Below, one piece after another: positions 1-8,015 of a stretch of DNA of 64,000 nt. The stretch's first letter is position 1, and each line of letters starts with the position of its first letter. Under the pieces are notes generated by a model, which worked only from the letters and a program-made list of their open reading frames with translations, was not told where the DNA came from and did no database searches. Source of the stretch: Thalassospira profundimaris WP0211 (GTDB lineage Bacteria > Pseudomonadota > Alphaproteobacteria > Rhodospirillales > Thalassospiraceae); NCBI RefSeq assembly GCF_000300275.1, contig NZ_AMRN01000003.1, forward strand, positions 186,001 through 250,000, written 5' to 3'. The translations under genes were made by a program, and so were the position numbers.

Positions 1-332
1 TTGATATCGAGAAATTCGGTCCGGTGCTTGAACATCACGAAATGTTCCCGGAACGCGCCAATATCGAAGTTTGCAGCATTATTGATGAAAACAAGATCCG
101 TATGCGTGTTTGGGAACGTGGTGTCGGCGTGACCCGTGCGTGTGGGACGGGCGCCTGTGCGGCTGGTGTTGCGGCGGCACGCCGCTGCCTGACCGGTCGC
201 AAGGTCGAAGTGATCCTTGATGGCGGGCCACTGACCATTGAATGGCTGCCCGATGATCATGTGTTGATGACCGGCCCGGTCGCGACCAGTTTTTCTGGCT
301 TTTTGCACGCGTCCCTTCTGGGAAACCATTGA
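1..332 (+). CDS. dapF: Diaminopimelate epimerase, C-terminal part (5' end outside window)
   Basis: Converts LL- to meso-diaminopimelate in the cytoplasm, for lysine and peptidoglycan synthesis. The reading frame is open from base 3 and the beginning lies outside the window. The visible part carries the family signature ACGTGACA, whose Cys is the second catalytic cysteine, preceded by the typical WERGVG segment (general family knowledge). The C-terminus GPVATSFSG is also typical. About 110 residues remain of a family usually near 275-290. The gene ends at TGA and is followed by a weak hairpin and then pgk on the same strand. Confidence 0.95.
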   Translation, partial: DIEKFGPVLEHHEMFPERANIEVCSIIDENKIRMRVWERGVGVTRACGTGACAAGVAAARRCLTGRKVEVILDGGPLTIEWLPDDHVLMTGPVATSFSGFLHASLLGNH

Positions 333-357
333 TCAGGTTTTCCTGATTGGTCTTTTT
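332..357 (+). terminator. Weak candidate terminator after dapF
   Basis: Six-base arms ATCAGG/CCTGAT around a TTTT loop (332-347) are followed by a T-rich stretch (351-357). The stem is short, so termination may be partial and dapF-pgk read-through is possible. Confidence 0.35.
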
Positions 358-483
358 GCCGATTTGATCTGGCCTTGCGTCGGATGAGGTGATCGGGCAA
401 AACAAGGCGCATCAGGATTTGGTTCAATCCATGTCGGGACACCCAATCCCGTCTTTTGTGAAACTCAAAAGCAGGTTCAGATA

Positions 484-1680
484 ATGGCTGACTTCAATAC
501 GCTTGACGGTGTCAATGTCGCTGGCAAGCGCGTTTTGCTGCGCGCTGATCTTAACGTTCCGATGAAGGATGGTGTTGTTGGCGATACGACTCGTATCGAC
601 CGCACCGTACCGGGCCTGATCGAACTGGCCGATGCCGGGGCGAAACTGGTGGTGATTACGCATTTCGGTCGTCCCAAAGGTGCGCGCGTCCCGGAAATGA
701 GCCTGAAACCGGTTGCCGATGCCCTTGCCAAGCAGCTTGGCCGTCCGGTGAAGTTTGCGGATGATTGCATCGGTGATGCAGCGGCAAGCGTGGTCAACAG
801 CCTGGAGGATGGCGAAATCGCCCTTCTGGAAAACCTGCGTTATCATGCCGAAGAAGAAAAGAACGACCCGGCCTTTGTCACTGAGCTGGCAAAGCTTGGC
901 GATATGTATGTCAATGACGCGTTTTCCTGTGCGCACCGTGCGCACGCGTCGACCGAGGGGCTGGCACGTGCGCTTCCGGCCTATGCCGGTCGTTTGATGC
1001 AGGCTGAGCTTGAAGCGCTTGGCAATGCGCTGGAAGCGCCGAAGCATCCGGTGATGGCGATTGTTGGCGGTGCAAAGATTTCCACCAAGCTTGATCTTCT
1101 GGGCAACCTTGTTGCCAAGGTCGATCAGCTGGTGATTGGCGGTGGCATGGCCAACACCTTCCTGGCGGCAAAGGGTGTCAATGTTGGCAAGTCACTGTGC
1201 GAGCATGATCTGCTTGATACCGCGCGTGAGATTTTCAAAAAGGCCGAAGCCGCCAATTGCGAAATCGTCCTGCCGGTCGATGGTCTGGTGGCCAAGGAAT
1301 TTGCCGCCAATGCGCCGCATGATGTTTGTGACATCAACGACGTCGCTGCCGATGGCATGATCCTTGATGCCGGTCCGGCAACCATCGAAGACCTGAACAA
1401 GCGTCTTGAGACTTGTGAAACGTTGGTCTGGAACGGCCCGTTGGGTGCGTTTGAAATCACACCGTTTGACACGGCAACCGTTTCGGTCGCCCAGCATGCA
1501 GCAGAACTGACCAAGGCTGGCAAGCTTCTGTCGGTTGCAGGCGGTGGCGACACGGTCGCGGCCCTGCGTCATGCCGCTTCTGATCAGGCATTTTCCTATG
1601 TCTCGACCGCGGGTGGTGCGTTCCTGGAATGGCTGGAAGGCAAGACCCTTCCGGGGGTGGCAGCCCTTCGCGCCAGCTAA
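484..1680 (+). CDS. pgk: Phosphoglycerate kinase
   Basis: Glycolysis and gluconeogenesis: transfers phosphate between 1,3-bisphosphoglycerate and ADP in the cytosol. At 398 residues it has the normal family length. The N-terminal RADLNVP motif (about residues 21-27), the HFGRPKG segment that binds the substrate phosphate, GGAKISTKL, and the C-terminal nucleotide loop GGGDTVAA are all present. The start is the first ATG of the frame and gives the conserved beginning of the protein. It is followed directly by a strong terminator, so it appears to be the last gene of its transcript. Its glycolytic partner gpmI lies 9 kb away on the other strand. Confidence 0.98.
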   Translation: MADFNTLDGVNVAGKRVLLRADLNVPMKDGVVGDTTRIDRTVPGLIELADAGAKLVVITHFGRPKGARVPEMSLKPVADALAKQLGRPVKFADDCIGDAAASVVNSLEDGEIALLENLRYHAEEEKNDPAFVTELAKLGDMYVNDAFSCAHRAHASTEGLARALPAYAGRLMQAELEALGNALEAPKHPVMAIVGGAKISTKLDLLGNLVAKVDQLVIGGGMANTFLAAKGVNVGKSLCEHDLLDTAREIFKKAEAANCEIVLPVDGLVAKEFAANAPHDVCDINDVAADGMILDAGPATIEDLNKRLETCETLVWNGPLGAFEITPFDTATVSVAQHAAELTKAGKLLSVAGGGDTVAALRHAASDQAFSYVSTAGGAFLEWLEGKTLPGVAALRAS

Positions 1681-1707
1681 GCCATTTGGTTTGCCTGCAA
1701 AACAACA

Positions 1708-1737
1708 AACCCCGCCGAATTGGCGGGGTTTTTCTTT
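1708..1737 (+). terminator. Rho-independent terminator after pgk
   Basis: Perfect nine-base arms AACCCCGCC/GGCGGGGTT with a five-base loop (1717-1721), followed by a T-rich run. It lies between pgk and the oppositely transcribed synthase gene. Confidence 0.9.
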
Positions 1738-1755
1738 GCGGCGCGTTTAGGAAGC

Positions 1756-2742
1756 CTAGTCCTTTTTGACGTCAGGCAGGCTGTTTTGGGCCGTGCTTTG
1801 CATGATTTCATCGCGTTCGGTCAGGAAACCTGCATAGCCGTTTTCCATCATGGCTCCGCCCAGTTCGATATAGACGGTGAACAGGCGCGATAAGGTATCG
1901 GCCTCGTCCGTATCAAGAACCGACAACAATTCACCCGATCTGGCTTGCCCGGTTTCGAAATGCTCCCATGCATGTTCGAGCAGGATTTTACCAAGATAAT
2001 CGAGATCACCATATTTGCCCTGGCCGATGGCATTGCGGATTTCACCAAGGGTGATGTCGGCAGCGATCAGGACTTCTGAAGGGATGGTGACAAGGCGGTC
2101 GGGGCCTTTGATGTCTTCGGGCAGGTCGCGCAGGATGTGAATGATATAGCAAAAGATCGCCATGTCCCGTGCGTGATAGAGCGGCGGATTGGTCAGTGGC
2201 GACGTATAGCCGATCTCTGCGTCATAACGGGCGGACAACAGATAGACAAAAATCGATGCCGGTGCCGCGGTTGCCCCTTCGCAATAGGCGATAAAATCGT
2301 CCCATTCGTCCATCGGTTCTTCGGCGATGTCACGATGAAGCGCGTCCGCCAGTTCGATCCATGGATCTGCGGGAAGGTCGCTGCGCCCCAACGTCAGGCG
2401 CAGGGCCTGATAGACCTCAGCCGACAAAGGGCCGTTTTCGGGCAGCGGATTATCCAGATCTGCCTTGGCGGCGATGACCTGTGCTTGCCATTGATGAATG
2501 GTTTGCAGGACAAATTCGCGTTGGGCATCGCGCTCGGCATCGGGCAGTTCAAGGAACCCGTCATCTACGATATCGTCGATCACACGCATCGAGGCATAGG
2601 CTGCCAGAAAGAAACGCTGCCGTTCGGGCGAAAGGCGCATTGCGGCACGATACAGATTGGCATTCTTTGCGGCTGCCAGTTCGTTGCAGGCATCGAATGG
2701 TGGTCCAAGTACAGCGTGTTCAGGAGGGAGCGAATGGCTCAT
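1756..2742 (-). CDS. Squalene/phytoene synthase family protein
   Basis: A trans-isoprenyl diphosphate synthase-fold protein of about 328 residues. It has a first aspartate-rich motif RVIDDIVDD near residue 53 and a second, HILRDLPED, in the middle of the protein. Between them is YCEGATAAPASIF, the equivalent of the YCxxVAGxVG segment. Family members condense two prenyl diphosphates head-to-head (squalene, phytoene, hydroxysqualene) on Mg2+. The product here cannot be read from sequence, and no hopanoid or carotenoid genes flank it. I took ATG at 2742; a GTG at 2788-2790 is also in frame, and neither has a clear ribosome site. Confidence 0.8.
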   Translation of the reverse strand: MSHSLPPEHAVLGPPFDACNELAAAKNANLYRAAMRLSPERQRFFLAAYASMRVIDDIVDDGFLELPDAERDAQREFVLQTIHQWQAQVIAAKADLDNPLPENGPLSAEVYQALRLTLGRSDLPADPWIELADALHRDIAEEPMDEWDDFIAYCEGATAAPASIFVYLLSARYDAEIGYTSPLTNPPLYHARDMAIFCYIIHILRDLPEDIKGPDRLVTIPSEVLIAADITLGEIRNAIGQGKYGDLDYLGKILLEHAWEHFETGQARSGELLSVLDTDEADTLSRLFTVYIELGGAMMENGYAGFLTERDEIMQSTAQNSLPDVKKD

Positions 2743-2858
2743 GCGTGTCTGGATGTCCCGTTGGTTTGCTTTCAAACAGTCATACAGCACTGCCAGCGCT
2801 GCGCAACATCCGAATTGGAATTGTCAGGGGCGTTGGCATACGGTGCGCGATTACAATA

Positions 2859-3536
2859 TCAGAACTGGATCCGGTATCTGGCCGTCAGCCCCAACATCGC
2901 ATCAATGCCATCAAGTAGACCGTCACTCGGGCTCGTTGTGGTCAAATCACGTGAAACCGAGCCATGCAGACCGATCCAGATATCTTCGAGCGGCATGTAG
3001 GACAGTGAACCGGCAAGTCCGGCATCGTTGGTCAGACCTGTGCCAGTAAAGCCGAACCTTGGACGGGCACGATGTTGCATACCGAATGCATCGGTCTGAT
3101 AAACACCAAAACTGCCCGGCGTCGCGGCATCAAGATCAACGAACGGTCCTACGGTAAAACCAACATCAGGAGACGGTGAATAGCCAAACCCGATTTGCGC
3201 ATTCATGCCGTGATCAGAACGCGGCGTACCACCGAATTCAAGCCAGTACTGTGCCGGATTGTGAGGATCTGTTGCATCGGGACCAAGTGTCAGGCCATAG
3301 CGTGCCGACGGGGTGAAGCTGCGATCAAAGCCGGTTGGGTTTGAGGATGAAATACCACCGGGGCCAAATGCGCTGCCGCCCGGGATCAACGTAACGCCGG
3401 TTTGCGATGTTGGTTCAGTTTGCAGCGATTGGGCAAAAGCCGAAGGGTTCTGAACCAGACCCGCATGCAGCAAAGCCGTCAGAAATATCCATATCCGGTG
3501 TCTTTTTGCCCAATTTGGCCAATGCCGCTTTTTCAT
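2859..3536 (-). CDS. Putative secreted/outer-membrane beta-barrel protein
   Basis: Not recognised by name. It begins MKKRHWPNW, then a hydrophobic stretch ending SAFA, which looks like a cleavable signal peptide. The mature part is rich in Gly, Ser, Thr and aromatic residues with alternating strand-like patterns (for example QIGFGYSPS, WLEFGG, ARPRFGFTGTG). It ends in Phe (LTARYRIQF), the usual C-terminal signature for BAM-assembled barrels. About 225 residues would allow roughly eight to ten strands. The start at 3536 has an AGGCG just upstream. A palindrome lies about 90 bases upstream. The outer-membrane assignment is inference. Confidence 0.6.
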   Translation of the reverse strand: MKKRHWPNWAKRHRIWIFLTALLHAGLVQNPSAFAQSLQTEPTSQTGVTLIPGGSAFGPGGISSSNPTGFDRSFTPSARYGLTLGPDATDPHNPAQYWLEFGGTPRSDHGMNAQIGFGYSPSPDVGFTVGPFVDLDAATPGSFGVYQTDAFGMQHRARPRFGFTGTGLTNDAGLAGSLSYMPLEDIWIGLHGSVSRDLTTTSPSDGLLDGIDAMLGLTARYRIQF

Positions 3537-3626
3537 GTCGCCTGTGCCCACAGGTGATCAAATAACCGCAGCAATCGAGGCAACAGCCAGACTGCGTCCT
3601 TTGCCGGACGCTTGAATGGTTTGATT

Positions 3627-3646
3627 TTGTTGGTCCCAACCAACAA
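3627..3646. promoter_or_regulatory. Inverted repeat upstream of the barrel-protein gene
   Basis: Perfect eight-base arms TTGTTGGT/ACCAACAA with spacer CCCA, 91 bases upstream of the start at 3536. The size and symmetry suit an operator for a dimeric repressor. No T-run is present in either direction. Confidence 0.4.
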
Positions 3647-3753
3647 CCGTTGAACCCTTGCTGCGTTCTTGGCGCGTAGCAAACTTTATCGGGTTCTTGA
3701 CGGACGGGGTTTTCAGGCGTGACTTGATCCTGCGATTTACCGGGGATTGCCGG

Positions 3754-4599
3754 TCAGGATGTGCTCGTGCTTAGAAAGTCCCGAATTGCGTCGATTTGCG
3801 CTTTATCATTTAAGTGGGGTGCGTGCCCGCAGTTCGCCACTGCAAAAACCGGCATTTGTGGTTTTTTCTGTTTCATTTTATCGACGATGGATTTCGGGAT
3901 CAGGTCAGACTGTTCGCCACTGATCAGCATGACCGGGCAGGGCAGGGCTTCAAATTCAGCCCAGGCATCAAAGTTATCAATATGTTCGGCAAAAACCCGC
4001 ATCACTTGCGGGTCGTAATGCATCATGAAATTGCCATTGGGCAGGCGACGTACGGAACGCGATGCCAAAAAGGCCCATGTCGCATCATCGGCCACCCCGA
4101 ACGATGCATAAACCAAACGAACAAGCTGTTCGACCTCGTCGATGGTTTCAAATTCCGGGGACGCCCCGACATAGGATTTGATGCGCGCAACCGCAGCAGG
4201 ATCAAGTTCGGGGCCAATGTCGTTAAGCACCAGCCGTTCGATGCGTCCGGCGACTTCGGTTGTAGCATAAAGACCAATCAGGCCGCCCATAGATGTGCCG
4301 ATCCAGTCGCAGGTATCGATATTGAAATGATCGAGCAGTTCAAACATCTGCGCCACATAGAATGGCACGGTGTATTCCGTGTCCGGATCGCGGGCCCAGC
4401 CGGAAAATCCCCGTCCGATCATTGATGGGCAAAGAACATAGTACTTGTCGGTGAAATGCGGCGCGACATGGTCAAAGTCATCTGCCAGACGCGCTAGGCC
4501 GTGCATCATCAGAAGCGGTCGATTGGCCGGATTTCCCCACGCCCTGACGTGGACTTCATAGCCACAGGATTTGACGAAATGTTCGCGAAAATCGGCCAT
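3754..4599 (-). CDS. Alpha/beta-fold hydrolase
   Basis: A soluble hydrolase of 281 residues. The nucleophile elbow is GTSMGG (Ser near 104), the oxyanion region MMHGLAR lies near 31-38, and the catalytic His is probably in NCGHAPHL close to the C-terminus. The SGEQSDLIP segment supplies a likely acid residue. ATG at 4599 is preceded by AAGGAG at good spacing. It lies 36 bases after tam on the same strand and is probably co-transcribed. The substrate is unknown; the fold covers esterases, lactonases and C-C hydrolases. Confidence 0.85.
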   Translation of the reverse strand: MADFREHFVKSCGYEVHVRAWGNPANRPLLMMHGLARLADDFDHVAPHFTDKYYVLCPSMIGRGFSGWARDPDTEYTVPFYVAQMFELLDHFNIDTCDWIGTSMGGLIGLYATTEVAGRIERLVLNDIGPELDPAAVARIKSYVGASPEFETIDEVEQLVRLVYASFGVADDATWAFLASRSVRRLPNGNFMMHYDPQVMRVFAEHIDNFDAWAEFEALPCPVMLISGEQSDLIPKSIVDKMKQKKPQMPVFAVANCGHAPHLNDKAQIDAIRDFLSTSTS

Positions 4600-4635
4600 G
4601 GGGTGCTCCTTGTCAGGGATGTATTGTTCGGATCG

Positions 4636-5442
4636 TCAGGCGGATTTCTTGCGGGCGATCATGAACAGGCGATTGAACGGAAACAGGGTACGTCCGTCAT
4701 CGCGTGACGGATAGACCTGATTAAGCCGTTCCTTGTATTTCGCAGTGAATTTTGCGCGCGCTTCATCATCGGGCAAGGCATCCATGACGGGACGCAGGAT
4801 CGTTGAACTGGTCCAGTTATAGACCGCGTCTGGCCCGGTCAGCACATGGCAATACTGGGTTTGCCAAAGGTCGACTTCATCACATACGGGTGTCAGCACA
4901 TCGAAATAATCACCCGGACGCATGATGCGGGCCGCATGCATCGCGGTTGCCACTTCCTTGCGCCAGTCCATCCCGGCTTCGCCGATCAACTGGTGGCTGG
5001 GTGCCAGGAAATTGTTGGGCACCTGAATGGCGATAATGCCGCCGGGGCGAAGATGTTCAAGAAGGCGCGGAAACAGCTTTGAGTGATCGGGTACCCAGTG
5101 CAGGGCCGCATTGGAAAACAGCAGATCAACTGGCGCGTCCGGTTGCCAGTCGGCGATGTCGGCCTTTTGCCAGGTGATTTTTTCATCCCGCTTGCGCGCG
5201 GTTTCAAGCATCTCGTCAGACGAATCAACACCTGTGATACGTGGTCCGTCAGGATCGCTTGAGCCATATGCATCGGCAAGTATGGCTGTTACCGAACCCG
5301 GGCCACAGCCGAGGTCGACAATATGACGGGGTGAAAACCCGCTTGCCGGTTTGGGCAAACGCGAAATCAGATCGATGGCCGGTCGCAGGCGTTCATTGCC
5401 AAACAAACCGTAACGGGCAGGATCCCAGTGTGTATTGCTCAT
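4636..5442 (-). CDS. tam: Trans-aconitate 2-methyltransferase
   Basis: A SAM-dependent methyltransferase that esterifies trans-aconitate, a spontaneous by-product of the TCA cycle that inhibits aconitase. The N-terminal WDPARYxxFxxERxRPAxDL pattern is characteristic of Tam. The SAM-binding motif I is VDLGCGPGSVT (about residues 42-52), followed by VDSSDEML and the FSNAALHWVPDH segment. At 268 residues it is close to the normal length of about 255. It is the first gene of a two-gene unit with the hydrolase. Confidence 0.88.
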   Translation of the reverse strand: MSNTHWDPARYGLFGNERLRPAIDLISRLPKPASGFSPRHIVDLGCGPGSVTAILADAYGSSDPDGPRITGVDSSDEMLETARKRDEKITWQKADIADWQPDAPVDLLFSNAALHWVPDHSKLFPRLLEHLRPGGIIAIQVPNNFLAPSHQLIGEAGMDWRKEVATAMHAARIMRPGDYFDVLTPVCDEVDLWQTQYCHVLTGPDAVYNWTSSTILRPVMDALPDDEARAKFTAKYKERLNQVYPSRDDGRTLFPFNRLFMIARKKSA

Positions 5443-5507
5443 GGGGAAAGTCTTATCGCGTTTCGGATGTCATTTGAAGCATCGAGGAGAGGTGCCGCCA
5501 AAAACAA

Positions 5508-5533
5508 GCGCCCCAGACCAGAGGTTGGGGCGC
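5508..5533 (-). terminator. Rho-independent terminator after the 62-residue membrane protein
   Basis: Eight-base arms GCGCCCCA/TGGGGCGC (5508-5515 and 5526-5533), extended by an inner ACC/GGT. On the minus strand the stem is followed by TTGTTTTTGG, a usable T-run. It separates this gene from tam. Confidence 0.8.
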
Positions 5534-5563
5534 AGAAATCCGATTATATATCAAACGCAGCGA

Positions 5564-5752
5564 TCAGTGATCGGACGCTTCAAGCTGGTCATAATGGCCC
5601 TTGATCAGATGGAACATGAACAGCACGGCACCAATGAACATCGCAAGTCCGACGAAGTAGGAATAACCGTCCTGCGAACCTGACGCGTAAAACAGGCCGA
5701 AAAGACCGACCACGATGGTCAGAACACCAAAGATCAACCGATCCATACCCAT
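5564..5752 (-). CDS. Small two-span membrane protein
   Basis: A 62-residue protein with two predicted membrane segments, roughly 5-25 (LIFGVLTIVVGLFGLFYA) and 30-50 (YFVGLAMFIGAVLFMFHLI). A short polar loop (SGSQDGYS) joins them and the C-terminal tail is charged. ATG at 5752 is preceded by GAGGAG at seven bases, a strong ribosome site. The gene has its own terminator. I do not recognise a function; the ribosome site and terminator argue that it is a real, monocistronic gene. Confidence 0.75.
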   Translation of the reverse strand: MGMDRLIFGVLTIVVGLFGLFYASGSQDGYSYFVGLAMFIGAVLFMFHLIKGHYDQLEASDH

Positions 5753-5830
5753 GTTGGAACTCCTCTAAGCCGAATGTTTGTTATTCAAATTTATCGAAAA
5801 TTGTACTGCGATCAAACCGCAAACATCGTC

Positions 5831-6358
5831 TTATGCCTGACCCTTTTCCCGAATTCTTTGCGGTATGTCATGAAACTCGGCGGCAATTTGCAAATAAACC
5901 GGCCTTTTGAACGGCACAATAAGGTCCGGCAGGGTCGCCAGATCGTTCCAGCGCCAGCTGTCAAATTCCGGATCCGGGACATCAATATTGATGTGTTTGT
6001 CCTTGCCGGTAAAGCGCATGGCGAACCATTTCTGTTTCTGGCCGCGATACTTGCCCTTGAACGCCTTGCCAATCAGGTGTTCGGGCAGATCATAGGTCAG
6101 CCAGTTCGGTGTTTCGGAAATGATTTCGGCCTTGTCGGTGCCGATTTCTTCCTTGAGTTCACGCATGGCGGCTTCAATCGGCGTTTCGCCGTCATCAATA
6201 CCGCCTTGCGGCAGTTGCCAGGCGCCTTCAAACCCGAAACGGTTCCCCATCCAGACCAAGCCGTCTGCGTTAAACAGGGCAATACCGACGCATGGCCGAT
6301 AAGGAAGATCATCTGCCGTGACTTTGTCTGCGTTCGGGGTGTCGGACTTCTTTGCCAT
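5831..6358 (-). CDS. rppH: RNA pyrophosphohydrolase (Nudix)
   Basis: Removes pyrophosphate from the 5' triphosphate end of mRNAs, starting decay. The Nudix box is complete: GGIDDGETPIEAAMRELKEE (about 53-72), continuing IGT. The N-terminal YRPCVGIALFN and the GQKQKWFAMRF segment are typical of the RppH/IalA branch of alphaproteobacteria. The start at 6358 (MAKKSD) is chosen because GGAG lies just upstream; an extended frame to 6394 has no such support. It follows the polysaccharide deacetylase gene by 43 bases on the same strand and probably ends the envelope operon. Confidence 0.93.
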   Translation of the reverse strand: MAKKSDTPNADKVTADDLPYRPCVGIALFNADGLVWMGNRFGFEGAWQLPQGGIDDGETPIEAAMRELKEEIGTDKAEIISETPNWLTYDLPEHLIGKAFKGKYRGQKQKWFAMRFTGKDKHINIDVPDPEFDSWRWNDLATLPDLIVPFKRPVYLQIAAEFHDIPQRIREKGQA

Positions 6359-6400
6359 GACTGCTCCTGACTGACAGGGCCGGGGTGCCGGCATCTGTCA

Positions 6401-7987
6401 TTAGTTCTCGATTGTGTTGGCGGGTTCGTCGGGCTCCGCCGGATCGGCAGGTTCCGAAAGTGCTTCTTCCTGCTCGGCCTGTTCGGCCATGACCTCACGT
6501 TCGCGTTCTTCGGCTTCAATGCGGGCGGCCTCTGCCTCGTCCGCAGATTGCGGCGTGACCTGCTGGCCTGATACGGCACTGACCGGGACCAGAACAACGC
6601 CCTGACGTTTCAGGCGGAAGGCCCAGTTGCGCAGTCGCTGGATCGTCACCGGATAGGATTGCGCAATCCCGACGGCAACGCCATTGCGTTTGGCGATCTC
6701 GACCAGTTCGGCCAGCCGCCTGTCGATGTGGCGGCGGCTTGGCGTGTCATCGATGATGACATTGCTGATCGCATTCGGTGTTCCGTCGTTTGCCGCCAGT
6801 TGCGCGCCATAGCTGGCGACACCGCTTCCGGTGCCTTCGACATACATCAGGCCAGTGCGCGAAATGAATTCGATCACCGGGCGAATGGCGCTATCTAGGC
6901 TGCCGAATTTCGATCCCTGACGGCTGACCAGACCGGCATAGCCCGGGAAACGTGCCAACAACCATTCCAGCCGGACAAGGTTTTCACCCTCTGACAGGGA
7001 TGTCAAAAGTGCGCGCGGTCCGGGGTCTGACAGCGGGAAGTCCGCCGGTTCCATCGGAAGTTCAAGGAAGACCTCGTGGCCCATGGCGCGTGCTTCCCGG
7101 GCAACTGTTTGCAGATCGCGGGCATAGGGCGAAATCGCCAGTGAAATGTTCAGGGGCAGATCATTGATGGCCGCGTCGGTGCGCTCTTCGTTCAGGCCAA
7201 CACCAGTCAGCATCACGGCGACAACCGGGGTACCTTCGGGCAGTTCGAACGGGCGTTTGTAGGCTTCAAACGGTGTGGTGCCATCATCGCCGATGCGCGG
7301 GATGCGGCCAAAACTGCCTTCCTCGTCAAGACCGGGCAATGGGGCCGGGCGCAAGGGATCGGGTTCAATCGGTTCGTCAAACGATCCTTCTTCCTCGATC
7401 AGGGCGGCGAGTTCTTCTGGTGTCGGGGCACCATCACCGGTGCCATCGGTTGCCCCCGGTGTTCCGATCAGGTCGGAAACGCCATCAAGGTTGCCGGCAA
7501 TGTCTTCGGCCGACTGGCCTTGGCCATTTGCACCATTTGCAGCCTCCATCGCGGCGCGATCGCGATCCTGAATGTCCTTAACACCGCGCGCGATTTCTTC
7601 TTGCAGTTCGCGTTCGGTGCCCGGAACCGTGATCGTGGCTTCCGGCCCGCCAGCATGAAACAGCCGCCAGCCGGTTTCCGGATCAAGCACCGGGATCATC
7701 GCGACCGCTGTTGCGCAAAACGGCGACAGGAACAGGGTAATGATCAGCAGTTTCGAAAGCCAGCTGCGCCGGGATTTCGGCCGCTTTGGCATTCGTTTGA
7801 ACTGCACCTCGATCGGCAGTTCATTGAAGGGAAGGTCATCGAGATTGATGTTGTCTTCATCGTCGTCGGCGTCAGTCATCCCGTCGCCAAGGTCGTCGGC
7901 CAAATCACTGGCCATGTCCTCGTCGATGTCACCGTTCTTTTTCTTTCGGAACGGCAAGGAATTTAGGATTTTCCTGAACACGCGCAA
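6401..7987 (-). CDS. Divergent polysaccharide deacetylase family protein (YibQ-like)
   Basis: A 528-residue, single-pass membrane-anchored protein. Residues 1-80 are cytoplasmic and very acidic/basic (DDDEDNINLDD, KRPKSRR), followed by a membrane span (LLIITLFLSPFCATAVAMI), an acidic linker, and a divergent polysaccharide deacetylase domain from about 250 to 470. That domain shows VAVMLTGVGLN, LPLNISLAISPYA, the FLELPMEP segment, and VIIDDTPSRRHID. The C-terminal tail is Glu/Ala/Pro-rich low complexity. The start appears to be TTG with GAGAG upstream. It lies directly downstream of ctpA, in an order commonly seen beside envC/ctpA. Catalytic activity of this family is uncertain. Confidence 0.85.
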   Translation of the reverse strand: MRVFRKILNSLPFRKKKNGDIDEDMASDLADDLGDGMTDADDDEDNINLDDLPFNELPIEVQFKRMPKRPKSRRSWLSKLLIITLFLSPFCATAVAMIPVLDPETGWRLFHAGGPEATITVPGTERELQEEIARGVKDIQDRDRAAMEAANGANGQGQSAEDIAGNLDGVSDLIGTPGATDGTGDGAPTPEELAALIEEEGSFDEPIEPDPLRPAPLPGLDEEGSFGRIPRIGDDGTTPFEAYKRPFELPEGTPVVAVMLTGVGLNEERTDAAINDLPLNISLAISPYARDLQTVAREARAMGHEVFLELPMEPADFPLSDPGPRALLTSLSEGENLVRLEWLLARFPGYAGLVSRQGSKFGSLDSAIRPVIEFISRTGLMYVEGTGSGVASYGAQLAANDGTPNAISNVIIDDTPSRRHIDRRLAELVEIAKRNGVAVGIAQSYPVTIQRLRNWAFRLKRQGVVLVPVSAVSGQQVTPQSADEAEAARIEAEEREREVMAEQAEQEEALSEPADPAEPDEPANTIEN

Positions 7988-8015
7988 CTAGTCTCTCACG
8001 ATGCCGGGTCCAACC

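Noticed and set aside
2137..3000. Plus-strand frame of 287 codons
   Set aside because: Runs antisense to the synthase and into the barrel gene; Cys/Arg/His-rich composition typical of shadow frames.
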